Shown one piece after another: positions 38,917 to 51,700 of a stretch of 64,000 nt of DNA. Origin of the DNA: Mansonella perstans (Eukaryota; Nematoda; Chromadorea; Rhabditida; Onchocercidae); contig JBAMDO010000188.1 in NCBI GenBank assembly GCA_037074765.1, forward strand, positions 45,199 through 109,198, read 5' to 3'. The notes beneath the pieces were generated by a model. That model worked only from the letters and a program-made list of their open reading frames with translations. It searched no databases and was not told the origin of the DNA. The number at the start of each line of letters is the position of its first letter. Position 1 is the first letter of the stretch. The position numbers were made by a program, and so were the translations under genes.

Positions 38917-41900
38917 ACAACAAGGAACTATCCCTACTGCAACTCGTACATTAACATCTCAATCTGGGGCACCTCCGATTACGATTCCGTTAAATCCAAT
39001 TACTTCCTCACAGATGAATGTGGCGACTATCCCTGCACTTTCGATCCCAATGCCAGGTCAATCATCGTTGCAAACTCCAGCAGCAACAAATATGTTATCA
39101 CCTAGATCCGCACAGCAATTTGTAAGTTCTCTTTAGGATCCGCTCTTTTTTTTTGATCGCTAATCCTTTGTTTATTTGCTCGCAAGAGAATTTGATTTTG
39201 TTTATTGGCGTTATTTAACCTGTTGGAAGTAATATTTGATCCAAAAAACATAACATTAAGTGAATGGGACTGTACTTTTGGAATGACTATGTCTACGTTT
39301 CTTTTTATGAAATTTTGAAAAACAGTCTTGTAAATCCGTGTTTTCATGCTAAAATCTATCGTTATATTGTACAAAAGTACTGATTATCTATTATCACACT
39401 TCCAATAACGACAAGACTTTAATCATCTAGTGAAAAGACTAAACCCATAAAGCTCTGGCATTATGAGATTTCTTCTTGATGTCACTTATACATTCTTGAT
39501 GTTTATGACGTACTTCAGTTAGCATGTTCATTTCTGCTAATTTCAGTTTTTTATTTCAGTTGCTTAATGCGGGCGGACTAGCTGCATTCGCACCAAATAT
39601 GCCGCCACCAAATCTTCTGGGTGTGATGCCCTCACAGATTTCTACTTCGATACCCGGTGGCTTGTCATTCGCAAATACGACGAATGCCTGCAGTCGAGAT
39701 CGCAACGATATTGATCAAGTTTGTTCCTTTGTTTGTTTTTGTCACATTAGGTATTTTTTTTTGAAAATGTAGTCTTGGAAAATATAAAAAAGCTGCTTCG
39801 CGCTATAGCAAATGTAATCCTTCTTGACAAGTTTGCAAGCAAAAAAAGTGATATGTAGATCCTTTCATTAGAGTATATTATTCCATGATTCTGGAGCATT
39901 TCTACTGCTCCAGAAGTTTCAATTTTTCCTTCAGAATAATAGGCTTCTCATTATTTAATCGTAGTATTTTGGCTGCAGGATGATCGCTATCGCCGGGAAG
40001 GAGATGATAGATTTGATAGTGATCGAGATGAGCGATTAAGGCGAAGTCATGGCAGAAATGATAGAGTTAGTGAAAAGAATGATAAAGGCCAAGAACGGCG
40101 GCGCGGTCGCTCGAGGTTGCTTTCCTTTATATTATGTACTGTTTACCGAAAAGCAGAATAGCGCATAAAAAATTTTTTCATGAATTTCTTTCATGGAATA
40201 ATTCTTAACACTGGCATATATTATTATATAATAATTTTGAAGGGATCGTGAACATGAGGATAGAGGGAACAGTCGTGGTTTTGGAGATCCTCACCCAAAA
40301 CGGCTGCGACGTAGTCGATCTCGTGATCAAAGTTTTGGAGATCGTAGAAGAGAGCATCGTCGTAATGATAGTCGTGGACGAAGAGGTGCATCACGAGGAC
40401 ATCTTGATAGGGAACGGTCGGAACGTGACCATAACAATGCAGCAGTAAGTTTCTTTGTCTAAAGATGTAATGGAATGGGATTTTTTCCTTTGAATTAATT
40501 TAAACAGCCTATTGCCAACCGTTTTAAGTATTTATGATTATGTTTACAATATTATTATTGCTTTATACTTTTCAGTTTTGGTTTATTATATTTTAATTCT
40601 AGTACATTAATTTTGGTACATTATGTTGTTTTAGTACATTATGTATTTTAGTACTCTGCGCTTTATACTTCTTAATTTCAGCACATTATGCAGAGGTTTT
40701 TTTTTGCCCTGCACTGACGGATGATTTTTCAGATATATGAGTTACCATTGAAAAAAAAAATGTTTTCAGAGATTAAATAAAAATTTATACTTAGCGCTCA
40801 ACATTTTTTATACTTCTAAATTTTTTCAGTACAAAGATTTGGAGCGGTTACGTCGAAAAATGGGACTTCCATGGCCACCAAAAGAAGGACACTTGCTGAG
40901 TAAGTTATTCCGAAATCATTTGCAATTGGAAGTGCTAGAGCTTCCATTGTTGGATTAAAAACTCCATACGTTTTTCTTCTAACTTATAGCTTTCCATATT
41001 GCATCCAGTTATTATTAATTCGAATTCTAATAATATGGGTGAGGGATCAATTCGTTTAAATATTCCAGTTTCATCTCCGTTTTATAATTTAGTATGCTGT
41101 ATTTCGGTATGTACAGGTATTGTTAGGATTGGATCTCTGATTGCTATATAAAATTAATTTTTGAAATTCTTCCCGGAATTAGTTAATTTTCATGGTCTCT
41201 ATGTTTACAGTAGCATCATGTACACTATGGTTGGGTAGGATTCCCTCGAACTGTACGGAAAATGAAATCCGTCAAGCAGTAATTGAAAATGGAGAACCAG
41301 CACGCATTAGTATTATACATTCCCGTGCATGCGCATACGTTACGATGAAAGATAGGAAAGCAGCATTTCGAGTAATGGACAGGATGCAGAAAAATTTCAG
41401 AATCGGCGAGAAGAATGTTAAGGTAAACTGAAAGTACATAATTTGAGATTTGCGCTTATTTTCGGATGAAAAGACCGTGAAGATGAGTGGCTGAAAAGAT
41501 GCACGAGTAAATTCTATAATGGCAATCTTTAATTATGTTTTTTTTCTTTTAACGGTCTCCATTTTTTTCTTAGATTTCGATCTTTTTTTTTAGTTGAATT
41601 GGGGAATTGGACAAGGTTTAAAAGGTGATAGATACGCGCAGTATTGGGATCCTGACCGAGGATACTCGCTGATTCCACATTTTGCATTACCTAATGATTT
41701 GGAAAATTTAATAGAAGGAGGCCATCTTGAAGTGGAGTCGTTGCCCGTTCACCTTGCTGGTAAGTTTATTTCTATTAATGTTTCATTACTGGTTCGAAGG
41801 TGAAAGAACATGTTTGAACATGTTTATTTTAATTAAACTAAATTAAAATGCTTTTCTTTAAACTGTCTTGAAATGAGATCGTAAATGGATTCTGCTGAAG

Positions 41901-44900
41901 TTCTCTTACAGATTTGTATGATGAACATGGATTGAAAGGAAAACAGCGTGAACAGGATTCATCCTCTGTTCAGAGTACTTCGAATATTCAGTTACCACAA
42001 GTAACTCCAAATATACCTGCATATCAATATCCTCGTCAGTTATTTTGAAAAGAAATAATACGTTTGCATATATAATGATTAAGATTATTTCCATTTTTTG
42101 CTCTTTGACTGGAATATTTCATCAGATTTACTTTTTAACTTAGCTTTTTTTGATAAATATTTAAATAATTGATTAGGTTTAGAAGCTCGTGGTTCAATGG
42201 ATTTTTGGAAAGTCTTCGTTTTTTTTTTTCATATTGCTGCTTAAATTCTTCGTGAACTTTCAGTTGGTCAACCGCCTCGGTTACCTGGGCCCACTCCATT
42301 ATTTCCTCATGGAATGGTGCCAATTCCTAGCCTTTTTGCGCCTGGTCTACCTCCTCAAATTGGAGCTGTATCACTGGCTGGCACTGCACCGACTTCGAAG
42401 CCACAGAACTGTACATCAACTGATGCCCAAGGAACGAGTGCTCCATCTACTTCTCCGCAGGCATGATTTCATTATGGTTACCGTTAGCTGTGTTAACAAT
42501 TTTTTTTGTGAAAAATAATGCAATTTAGGATTAAATGTCATTTAATTTTATTTTCATTTTATAATACAGTAATGAATTCAATAGTTATCAATAGATTAAT
42601 TCTGCGAAGTATAATTCTCACGGTTGAGTCTTAACATGACCCTGTTTTTTGAACTTAGTTTTGAACAGAAGGTGGATTTCATGTCATATTAATGTTAATA
42701 TTGTAGCCTAATTATATTTTATTTCAGGTTGCTGCCAATGCGATGAATGTGGAAAGAATGCGTGTACCAGGTTATTTTTAAAGGATTTTTTTTTCAATAT
42801 TCTTGCCAAACAAGGCACTCTCACTTATGCCGAAGCTATAGCCCCTAGAATTTTGGCTCTTGGAAACAATGTTTAGCATTAGCTAATCATGAAGTTTAAT
42901 ATTTTGATTTTCTTTGATTGTGACAACTTACCGATTCAGAATTCATAAAGATGGGAAAAGTTGAGTTAGATTTCATTGCAGAAGATGAGAATTTTCAGGA
43001 CCGAATACATTCAACTACAATTTGCCACCTCCCAGATACAATGCTTCTCTAAATATGAGATCAAGTCGACCAGGAGTATTTCCTGGAAGGTTCGTTTTTT
43101 TCAGTCACACCTGTTTCTCTTTTAATGGTTTCAAAACTGATTCGAAACATTTGACCGCAAAATATTTTGTAATTCAAAAGAAATTTCACTCTGTGTTTTA
43201 CTGTATTCTTATGTTTGTTCCTTGCAGATCACCGTTTTCTCCCTTTCGCGGAGGACCGCCTTTCGGAGGAGCGCCAGTTAGAGGAGTATGTGTTCTTTAC
43301 AAATAGTATCATTTCATAGTCACGCTGTTCATTTTATCCTTTACAGACTTTGGTTGATATATATGTACTGTTAATATTTCAAGCTTTTTATCATTAAATA
43401 ATTATGTTGATTACAACATTTCTTGTTAATGGAATTTAGGTGTTGCGAGCGCCGCTGCCATTAATGCATTCGTCAGGGATGGGAAGAGGATCGCGAAATC
43501 CTTATCCAGCACGACATTTTCCACCCTTATTAGCTAATAACTCCGGTATGAGTTAAGTGATATTTTTCAGTCATGATTATCTTGATTTTGTCATAATGCA
43601 GAATTTCTGATGAAAACAATTATTGGTGCTAATAGTATGCAGTGTGTTATCATTTGATAAAAAATGTTGCAGTTTAAGATATCAAGTAGCGTTATTTTGT
43701 GTATTATCATGCCGTTATGTGCATTCTATGCACTGGAAAGTTTTTCTTTTGTTTTTTCATTTTCACATTAAGCACTGTTTAATACAAAAGCTATTATTTA
43801 GAATGAAATCTTTGCAGTCAAAGTCGTTTTACAATTTTGTATGCAAATGAATTCAAGGAGTTTTTCATAACGAAAATTATTGTGGAAAAAAATTAAAACG
43901 ACTGTATAAAATAAAAAGTATTTAAAGAAATATGCAAACATAATCAAAATGAAAATTCTAAGCTTGCAATTTATCATTGTTTCAGATAGTTACAAAACTA
44001 CGCACGAGAATCGATGGCGAAATAATGAATCGAGAGATGGGTATGTTGGTAATTCTAGGCACGATGAATGGGATAATAATGCTATGGTACCATCTAGTAG
44101 TCATGAGGAATTCACACAAATCGATTCAACCAAAACTGGTAACTTTCGCTTGTGCCAAATCTGAACTAGACATCTAAACTTGTCAATGTATTTTGGGATG
44201 TTGTTGTTGCACATTACTTAGTGAAGACAAGATCTTTCGGAAAAACATGAAGATATGTGTTTGAATCAGAGCAGTTAACTATTATTCTGAGATATTTATC
44301 AAAGTACACCGTTGCATGAACATATGCATTCTAATTACAATGAATAATCCAGCAGTTCGAGTTTTACTGTAATCGAGCTATAGGTATTACTCACATCCAT
44401 TGGGATCTAGATATTATTTTGATAGCTTAATGTGATTCTGATAAATATTATATGATGATAATGCTACTCACGATAGCTTTTAATGAGGATGATTTTTTGT
44501 TCATTTTTACTCTTTGCTGGAATCCGTTATGTCTTTAAGTTTGTATATTTACTTAAGTTACTTGCTCATTTTATTTCAGGAAAACAGATAAAGAAGACTG
44601 AAATAGATGATTCTAGCAATGAACCTGTGACATCAACTACTCATGATGATGAAAACATTACAGTAAGTGATGCTGTGGAGACCTTATCATCCGAAGGAAA
44701 ATTGGTCGGTGGTACAGGTGTAGCGGTAGTGCCAAACAGTGATGATTTGAAGGTAATGATTAATCTTTTTTCTTCCGTAAAATTTTGAATTTCTTGGTTA
44801 TAATATAGAGCTTAATAGAATGTTTGATAGAATCTTGATAGAATGATAATATTAATTAACAACATATGCTACATACATATGTAACGTATGTTGTTCTAGC

Positions 44901-45540
44901 AGTATCAGACATTATCTTCAATTAAACTGTAATTAACTAGACTTGAATCTAATTTTGAAGCTCTCAGTACTTTTGCGGCATCACTACAGTGTCCGTTTTA
45001 AAAATGAATAAATTTTCAAATTGTTTATATATGTTTCATAAAGATTTTAAAGTGTGATATGCTTCTACAATGAAGTTCATCTTGTGGCATTTATAAAAGT
45101 AAGGGTTTTTCAATTTCTGCTTATGAAAAATTCTAGGGATTTCGAGTTATAGAAGATTTCTTGGCTATTTTTTAAATAGCGATTTGGAATTAATTCTTTT
45201 AGCGCACTATTTTTTATTTTTTACCAAGCGATTATAATTGTATAAGACTTGGTGAATACGAAGGCTAAATATCAGCATACTGTGCTATTACAATCTCTTG
45301 TTTATTTCTCTTTTGGGTGAAAATAATGCATGGCAGCTGCTGTACGATCTTGATCTTTGGAAAATCTTCTACTTCTCGAACAGAAAGTGTATTTTTGGGC
45401 TACAAATGTATTTTTTGGCTGTTCCACAAACAGTTATTTAAAGTTTTGCATGTTCATCTTTGTTTTATTTGCAGACTGTAACAATGAATGAAGATAGAAT
45501 GTTGGAACAAGCAATCGTTTATGGTGATGATGACGAATAA
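35756..45540 (+). CDS. SCAF4/SCAF8: SCAF4/SCAF8-like CTD-interacting RNA-binding protein
   Basis: Nuclear protein that binds the phosphorylated RNA polymerase II C-terminal domain and nascent RNA; mammalian SCAF4/8 prevent premature polyadenylation. Exons: 35756-35791, 36233-36361, 36676-36834, 37065-37167, 37494-37615, 37850-38077, 38365-38432, 38770-39121, 39560-39718, 39979-40115, 40243-40444, 40830-40899, 41211-41422, 41594-41759, 41912-42034, 42264-42460, 42728-42770, 42999-43089, 43228-43285, 43440-43545, 43986-44138, 44580-44752, 45475-45540; 3153 nt, 1050 aa. CID at about 1-142: VRAFNAE joins LVSLYELRPPISKKK, then CKAEYKIPGLYCIDSIIRQS and VVRVLNLW. Acidic FDYSDEDDSGDDD about 266-278; polyQ about 320-332; Arg/Asp-rich RS-like region about 452-565 with PKRLRR, a possible NLS; RRM about 590-662 (TLWLGRIP, ACAYVTM). 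The SCAF-specific extension follows (YWDPDRGYSLIP). The C-terminus is Pro/Gly/Arg-rich, ending GDDDE. Exon 1 is only 12 codons. Two junctions (7/8 and 16/17) are uncertain. Confidence 0.93.
38881..38922 (+). repeat. CAA/CAG run encoding polyglutamine
   Basis: Mixed CAA and CAG codons inside exon 8 of the SCAF-like gene encode a run of about 13 Gln after AVK. Codon mixing makes it less prone to slippage than a pure repeat. Mammalian SCAF4/8 also carry Gln-rich stretches in the linker. Confidence 0.9.
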
Positions 45541-45980
45541 TGAGCTTTCATATTAGTGTATCTTCTGCATTTACTTTATGCAAAAGCAATCTTTGTTGTT
45601 TTGTATCAACTGTTGGTAAAAAAAAAAATCAAATTGTACTGATTTCAGAGAATAGGTAATTTGTGTGACAGAAGTAGTTTGTCAAGGAAGAAGTATGGGA
45701 AGCAGAAAAAAATTAGATTTTTTGAAAGACTTCAGATCTTTAAAACGAGTCGATTCCGGAAGAAGATTTTTAAATTTAAAACTGCTAGAAAAGAAATTGA
45801 AGTTATACCTTCAGTTCATTTCATAGATAAGTCTTGTGTTAATTTTGTTAAATTCTTCTTGAGTACTTGATTATAAACTGTTATCTCAGGTACTAAATTA
45901 CTGACTGAGTGCACAGAAAGCTATTCACTTTATTTCCATCATTTACATTTTTAATAAACTATCAAATACTTCTTGGAATT
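45541..45980 (+). other. 3' UTR of the SCAF-like gene
   Basis: Sequence from the stop codon to just beyond the AATAAA at 45953-45958. A Lys/Arg-rich open frame at 45661-45870 within it begins at TTG, has no domain and is treated as chance. Confidence 0.5.
45953..45958 (+). promoter_or_regulatory. candidate polyadenylation signal, SCAF-like gene
   Basis: AATAAA located 413 bases after the stop codon, the first canonical hexamer in the 3' flank that I found. Confidence 0.5.
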
Positions 45981-47571
45981 CGATTTTGACGCCGAACATC
46001 CAAGATTTGTATTTGTTGTTATTTCCCATTGATGGTGTCTATCTGATTGATTTTTTGTTTGTGGTCTTTGTGTTCATTAGTTTTTTCTCAATATTATTGT
46101 TATTATTACATACAAATTTTGATCGTTCTTCTATACTATTTTATTTCATCAGTCATTTTGCTTCTTGTCATCATAACTGTGTTCAAACAATTTTTACACC
46201 AATTGTTTTTTAAAGCAAAAATAACTAAAAGATATGTGAATGCAAATTCGAGAACTTTCATTCACAGTCATTTTTAAGATGGAAACGATCTTTCCGATAT
46301 CTAATTCTAATATTCATTGCATAACACTAGCCGATGAAGTTCATTTATTACTTATTAGTCCGAGGAATTCCATTTGTTCATTTCAGTGTGTGATATATTT
46401 TCATATCGCTTAAATTTTAACTCATGAATATTTCTCCTTCCATTGGCAACTTGAATCCGTTGCTGTTCTATAAATCCGTTGCTGTTCTATACTGTTTCAT
46501 ATAAAATGATTAAATGATTTAATTAAATTCTCATGTGAAAAGTAGTAATAAGTAAGTAATGAGCTATTCGTGATTTTTCAAACGATCCAGTTATTAATTA
46601 CAGTATCTATTAAAAGAGGAAAAAGAAATCTTGAATTTATGTAACAAGAAGGAAAATTGTGAGGTAAGGTAAAAACGAAATTAAATTTCATAACAACAAT
46701 AAATTCGAGCAATATTTAATGAGATCATTTGTTATGAAGGAAATATACAATTAATTCCGGTGTAAAAAAGGCTATCTTATGGATCAGCTGAGATATGTAG
46801 TAGTCACGGTTAATTAATTAAATGAGATTAATTGGATAAATGAATAATGAATGAAGGGTAATGAAGCGTACTAAGGACCAGCACTTAGTTTGAAAATCAT
46901 AAAATTCAAGTGGATAGAATTTTTTGGAAAAAAAAATGAATCATTCAAATCAAGCATATACATACATATACATTAATATATATATATATATGTATGATTA
47001 TGTGGGTAACAATAATAGTAGCAATATCAATAATAATGATGGTGATAAAGTAATAGCAGTAATAATGATTGTGATAAGGTTAAATAAAAACAAGAAATAG
47101 CAATAACATTAGAAGGGGAAAAAAGTGTTGTTAAATTAAATTGAATTAATTAAGATATGGCATCATGACAACAATTATGATAACCATTCATTTGTTGGTA
47201 CAGTGTACATGTAATGTTTCCATTAAATTAATGAATACAATTCATTAAATTAAAATATATGAAGTTGACAGTGATGTGAATGTTTGCCTTTTCTTCTTGC
47301 GTGCAAGTTAAGAAGTGAAATCGAGGAATTATTTTTCCATTGTGAATTATGGAAATTTGATAAGTGTATTAAAATAAGAATGGACAAAAGAAAATTCGGA
47401 ATTTTCAAATATGTTTGCGTCCTTTAGTTTTTACATGTTTTGTTCTTTTCTTTGATGTGGTAATTAACTGTGCTTGTTTAATTACGGGATGAGTGATGGA
47501 CGGATCTTCATAACATAATTGGTTCAAACTTTAACTTTTAATAGTTTTGTTTGAAAAATTAATTGCATCAA
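45981..47571. other. convergent intergenic region
   Basis: Between the 3' end of the SCAF-like gene (+) and the 3' end of the peptide gene (-). AT-rich with a short TATA run near 46977-46990 and AATAATAGTAATG-type repeats near 47010-47070. No gene seen. Confidence 0.5.
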
Positions 47572-48760
47572 CTATCCGTACATCGATGATTTATGGCGAT
47601 AAATAATGGTATTTTTTGTTGATGGCAGTGATGACAATGACGATGTTAATGATGACGAAGCAGATGAAGCAAGAGGAAATGGATTTTTGTTGTTATTTTG
47701 TGAATGATTTAATCGTCGTCTGTTCTTGTGTATTCGAGAAATTGCGCCACTTCTTGGCCGTTTAGTAACATAATCAACGGCAATACCTTCCAACGCATAT
47801 TCATAATCATCTCGCATTAATCCATCTAAACAATTAGAATATTAGAAGTGAATAAAAATTTGGTAGAACTCATGATAAGGCATGTTGTTGCATTGAAAAG
47901 CTGCTGCTAGGCTATTTTTTTACTCAAAATTTTATTCTAATTTAAAATAAAGTTTTGCTTTTTTTTTAAAACATGTGAAGGTACAAGTGAAAAGAGATGA
48001 AATACTTTTTTCAAAATAAATACAACCTACAAGAAAACTAAAATTTTGTCATTTTAAGGTTTTTTTAACTAAAAAAAATTTTTGTTTAATTTACAGATAG
48101 ATAGATTATTAAACATCTTAGTATGATGAATGCGAAATATAAATTTTTATTTAATTGTAATTTGACATGGACTTAAATCATTATTTATTAGGGTTGAACA
48201 AAGGGAAATTTTTAGTTTTTTTACTTTTTTACTTTGTTCAGAATTTGGGAAAAAAAACGAAAATTTGTTTATTTTTTTTAAAATCTAATTAACTTCGAAT
48301 TTGATATTTTTCTCGTAAAATATGACATTGTTTCAAACAATTCGCTGTTTGTTTATTGCGATGTAACGGATGATCTGAAACTTAGATTAGATCAGATCAG
48401 CAGTGATTACTCGAAGATTGTTGAAATCGCAAATTGGAATCAGTTCATAAGTGATAAGACTAGATGTTATTTAATATTAACGAAATAACCATATTTTAGA
48501 TATAGTTATAACTAATTTCCCAAGCAATCTCATTTCATACTCCAATTAAATTAATCTATATTTATTAGAGCACGTTTGTTATATATGTTACCTAAGTTGA
48601 ATTTGCTGAGCGATGAGTTCTATTATAATCAGAAATGGAATTTGTTGATTTAGAAGGATAAAAATGACTCACCAGTTTCATATGATCGTCCTACTACCAT
48701 CACATCAACGTATGATAAGATAATCAAGTAGAGTAATAATGATTTATGGTTCAAATACAT
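47572..48760 (-). CDS. putative small secreted peptide precursor, 113 aa
   Basis: Two-exon minus-strand gene not recognised as any known family. Exon 1 is 48760-48673 and exon 2 is 47825-47572; the joined 342 nt give 113 aa plus stop. The donor is a consensus GTGAGT and the acceptor TTGTTTAG; the codon split across them makes Asp30. Residues 6-24 (KSLLLYLIILSYVDVMVVG) look like a signal peptide. The rest has no Cys. It contains KR at 51-52 and RRR at 65-67, possible dibasic processing sites that would release PRSGAISRIHKN. After these come an Asn/Ser-rich tail and a C-terminal SMYG, whose last Gly could support amidation. The ATG lies four bases after an acceptor-like TTTTTGCCACAG, fitting spliced-leader addition. 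This layout resembles a neuropeptide or other secreted peptide precursor, but that is inference. It could also be a longer gene with further exons. Confidence 0.55.
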
Positions 48761-48764
48761 TTTC

Positions 48765-48780
48765 CTGTGGCAAAAAGAAA
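48765..48780 (-). promoter_or_regulatory. putative spliced-leader acceptor of the peptide gene
   Basis: Read on the minus strand this is TTTCTTTTTGCCACAG, a pyrimidine tract plus AG ending four bases before the start ATG. It matches the acceptors used in introns of neighbouring genes. Confidence 0.45.
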
Positions 48781-51700
48781 GGAAAGATCGGTGCACTGAA
48801 ATTAAACTGATAACGAAAAGCAGGTGTGCAAAGATTTTATTAGCGCAAAAATTATGAATTCGTTTGACTGTCAATGATAAATGTAATATGCATCAAATGT
48901 ATTTTGTTAATGACATAAATCATTATTATGATTTATCCTGATTGTGTGATAAAGGATGGATTTGATTATCCTGATTTATTATGTAATAAGTGAAGGATGG
49001 ATTCGCTACCAGGATTTCTGCAATCTTCTTGGTTATCTTATTATTAAAACTATTCCTGAAATACTTCAAAAAAAATTAATGATTGTAAAATGAATTGAGG
49101 AAAATTCAAGTTTGGAACCCAAGTATCTAGTCTTCTATCCATAAAAGTCCAAACTATAAGTAATGATGTTATTTCTTATAACATGTAGCCTATGGCCGCA
49201 ATGGAAGACCTAAGGGAGGTTTCACTTAGAAGCTCGATGAATGATCGCTAAATAAGGGCTCAGCTTATGGCCTAAATAGAAGACTTAGCAAAGAAGGATA
49301 TTGCTTGCGGCCTTGGTAAATAGGAATGTAAAGGAAAAAACAAATGTAAGTAGAGGAATCGATGAGTTCTTGAAATGAATGCAAAATGTTGGTAAGATTG
49401 TTTAGGAAAATTTAATTGTTTTAGCAGCGAACTCCACCCAACTACACCCTGTCAACCTATCCATTCATTCGGTACTACCTTTTGATAACTTTTCGTTGGC
49501 AACAATCATGTCCCATCCCTCCGCCTTCTTCCCAGATATGTCACACCTCTTCTTCCATATTAATACTTTAAGAGATTGAATTTATTTTAGTAATTATTTT
49601 ACAATTACTAACATTGTGATTTAATGAATATATAAAACGCATCATAACACATATGTTTTTTCACAAACATAAAGTCTGAGAGCAAATTTTTGAAAAAAAT
49701 TATAGAAAACTAACACACAAACCAAGAAAAGAAAATAACCAAATGAAACAAACGCCTTAGGCAACAAATTTAAGCACTTCAAACATATAATCAAACAAAA
49801 CATAATAGCTCTATTAATTTTAACGATCCTCAATAATCAATAGACATATCGTATGCCTGAATATGATACGATTAAAATTAAAAAACTTAATGAAAGAAAA
49901 AAAGTTTTTTTTTCATACAATCGTTACCCTTTTCAATTTTCGTAAACCAAAAACTACGCTTGGCGTATATTGTTTCAAACAGAAGTTTATACACTTAATT
50001 GTTTATCCTTTTTTTTACACATTAACTTATTTGTTTATTTGTTTTTATTAATCAAATCGTTCAAACATCTTTCACTTAATTGTATCAATTTCGAGAAAAC
50101 GATTGACCTAATCACCTGGTTTCAAAGACAAATATGACCTGGAATTTAAAATGGAAATGATGACTGTTTAATTGGAAAGTGCAAAATATTTCCATTCAAA
50201 AATACATTTCAAATAAATCGAAGGGCAACGATAATGTTGATGTTCAAATGATCATTCTTATATTGTATCAGACTATCAATCTGATTTGTGACCTCGCGAT
50301 GTAAATGGGTCGGTTAAATAGTCTTTTTAATTTCATAATTACTATTAATTCTAAAATTAATTTTTCAAATTATTTTAGTGAATATAGAAAGTTTTTTGAG
50401 AAAAATTGACTTGGAAGATCAATTCTAATTTGTAAATTTGCTCATCTTTTCGAAAGTTCGCCAAACTTTCACTGATACGCTAGAGATTAACACGGAAGCT
50501 GTGATTGTTAATAGCTATCATTCTTAACTACAAGGTTTATATTTCAATGTTTCCTTTCGTAATTTTGCCATTACCATTGTCTTCTTCGAACGTACAAATG
50601 TTGATGAAACAGTCATTGAATTTCATTTCAGAAACCTATTGAAACCAGCAATCAAACTAGTTTGTGAATAGAATTAAGGAAAATACTGCCATTTGAACGT
50701 CACAAAGAATTTTTGAAAAAAATAGTAAAAACTGGAGATTAAAATGGTATTTGCGATTTCAATCAACTGATAATAATTATCATTATTATGTCGAAATAAT
50801 GTACTAACATTTGCAGCTTCATAAACATACATCAATGGGCTTGCCATATTTGTTATTCTTTTCAAAAAATCTCCACTAATGATATTTTTTATCGTCATAT
50901 TTTTTGCTATTAATCCAAAAAATGACGTATGTGTGAGACTCTTGTAATTAATTAGCAACATCTTTAATTAGCGACATCTTTTTTACATGTAATTTTCGCC
51001 AGCAGTCCTAATGTCTTAAAAATATTTTGCTTCACTTGTTACTTTTTCTAAACAAAAGAAGAAAATGTATAAACTTCATGTGTTAGTGGTTTCATGACTG
51101 GATCCGCAATATACATTAATTCTTACCTGTGTATTGTAAGCTGCATTGAAATACTTCTGAAGTTTTGAAGCTTATTCTTGTCTTTTTTTGCGTGCTCTAT
51201 TCCAATTTATTTCAAAATAAAATTTGAATTCCTTTTCTTCAAAACAATGAAATAAATTATGTGAAAATTTGAAACTATGAATCATCTTTGATCGTCTGTC
51301 AACATTGTTATAAATCTTTAACGCGAGTAATTAATGTTCAGAAGAAATTGCAACTAACTTCACGTGATTAGTCAAATCACAGGAGGGCGACATATCAAAG
51401 AAGACATCTGCATCAATGAATAAACGATAAGATAAATTTTAGCTAAGAACTTTTAAATAATTAACATGACGAAATTCCTTCCTCATTAAAAGGTTAATAT
51501 TGAATGAATGATATTTGACATGGAATTGCGCAAATATCAAAAAGACACATTATGATTGAATGAATGTTCTCGGGTTTGTGACAAAACTAGACAGACGACT
51601 GTGACAAGTGAACATTTGACTATTTCTGCATTCATTGTTTATTCACTAAATTTTTGAAATTGTTTTTCAACATGAAATATGTGTTTGTTTTTCAATATAT

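Noticed and set aside
45661..45870. Basic 69-codon frame after the SCAF stop
   Set aside because: Starts at TTG, lies in the 3' UTR before the AATAAA and has AT-biased Lys/Phe composition.
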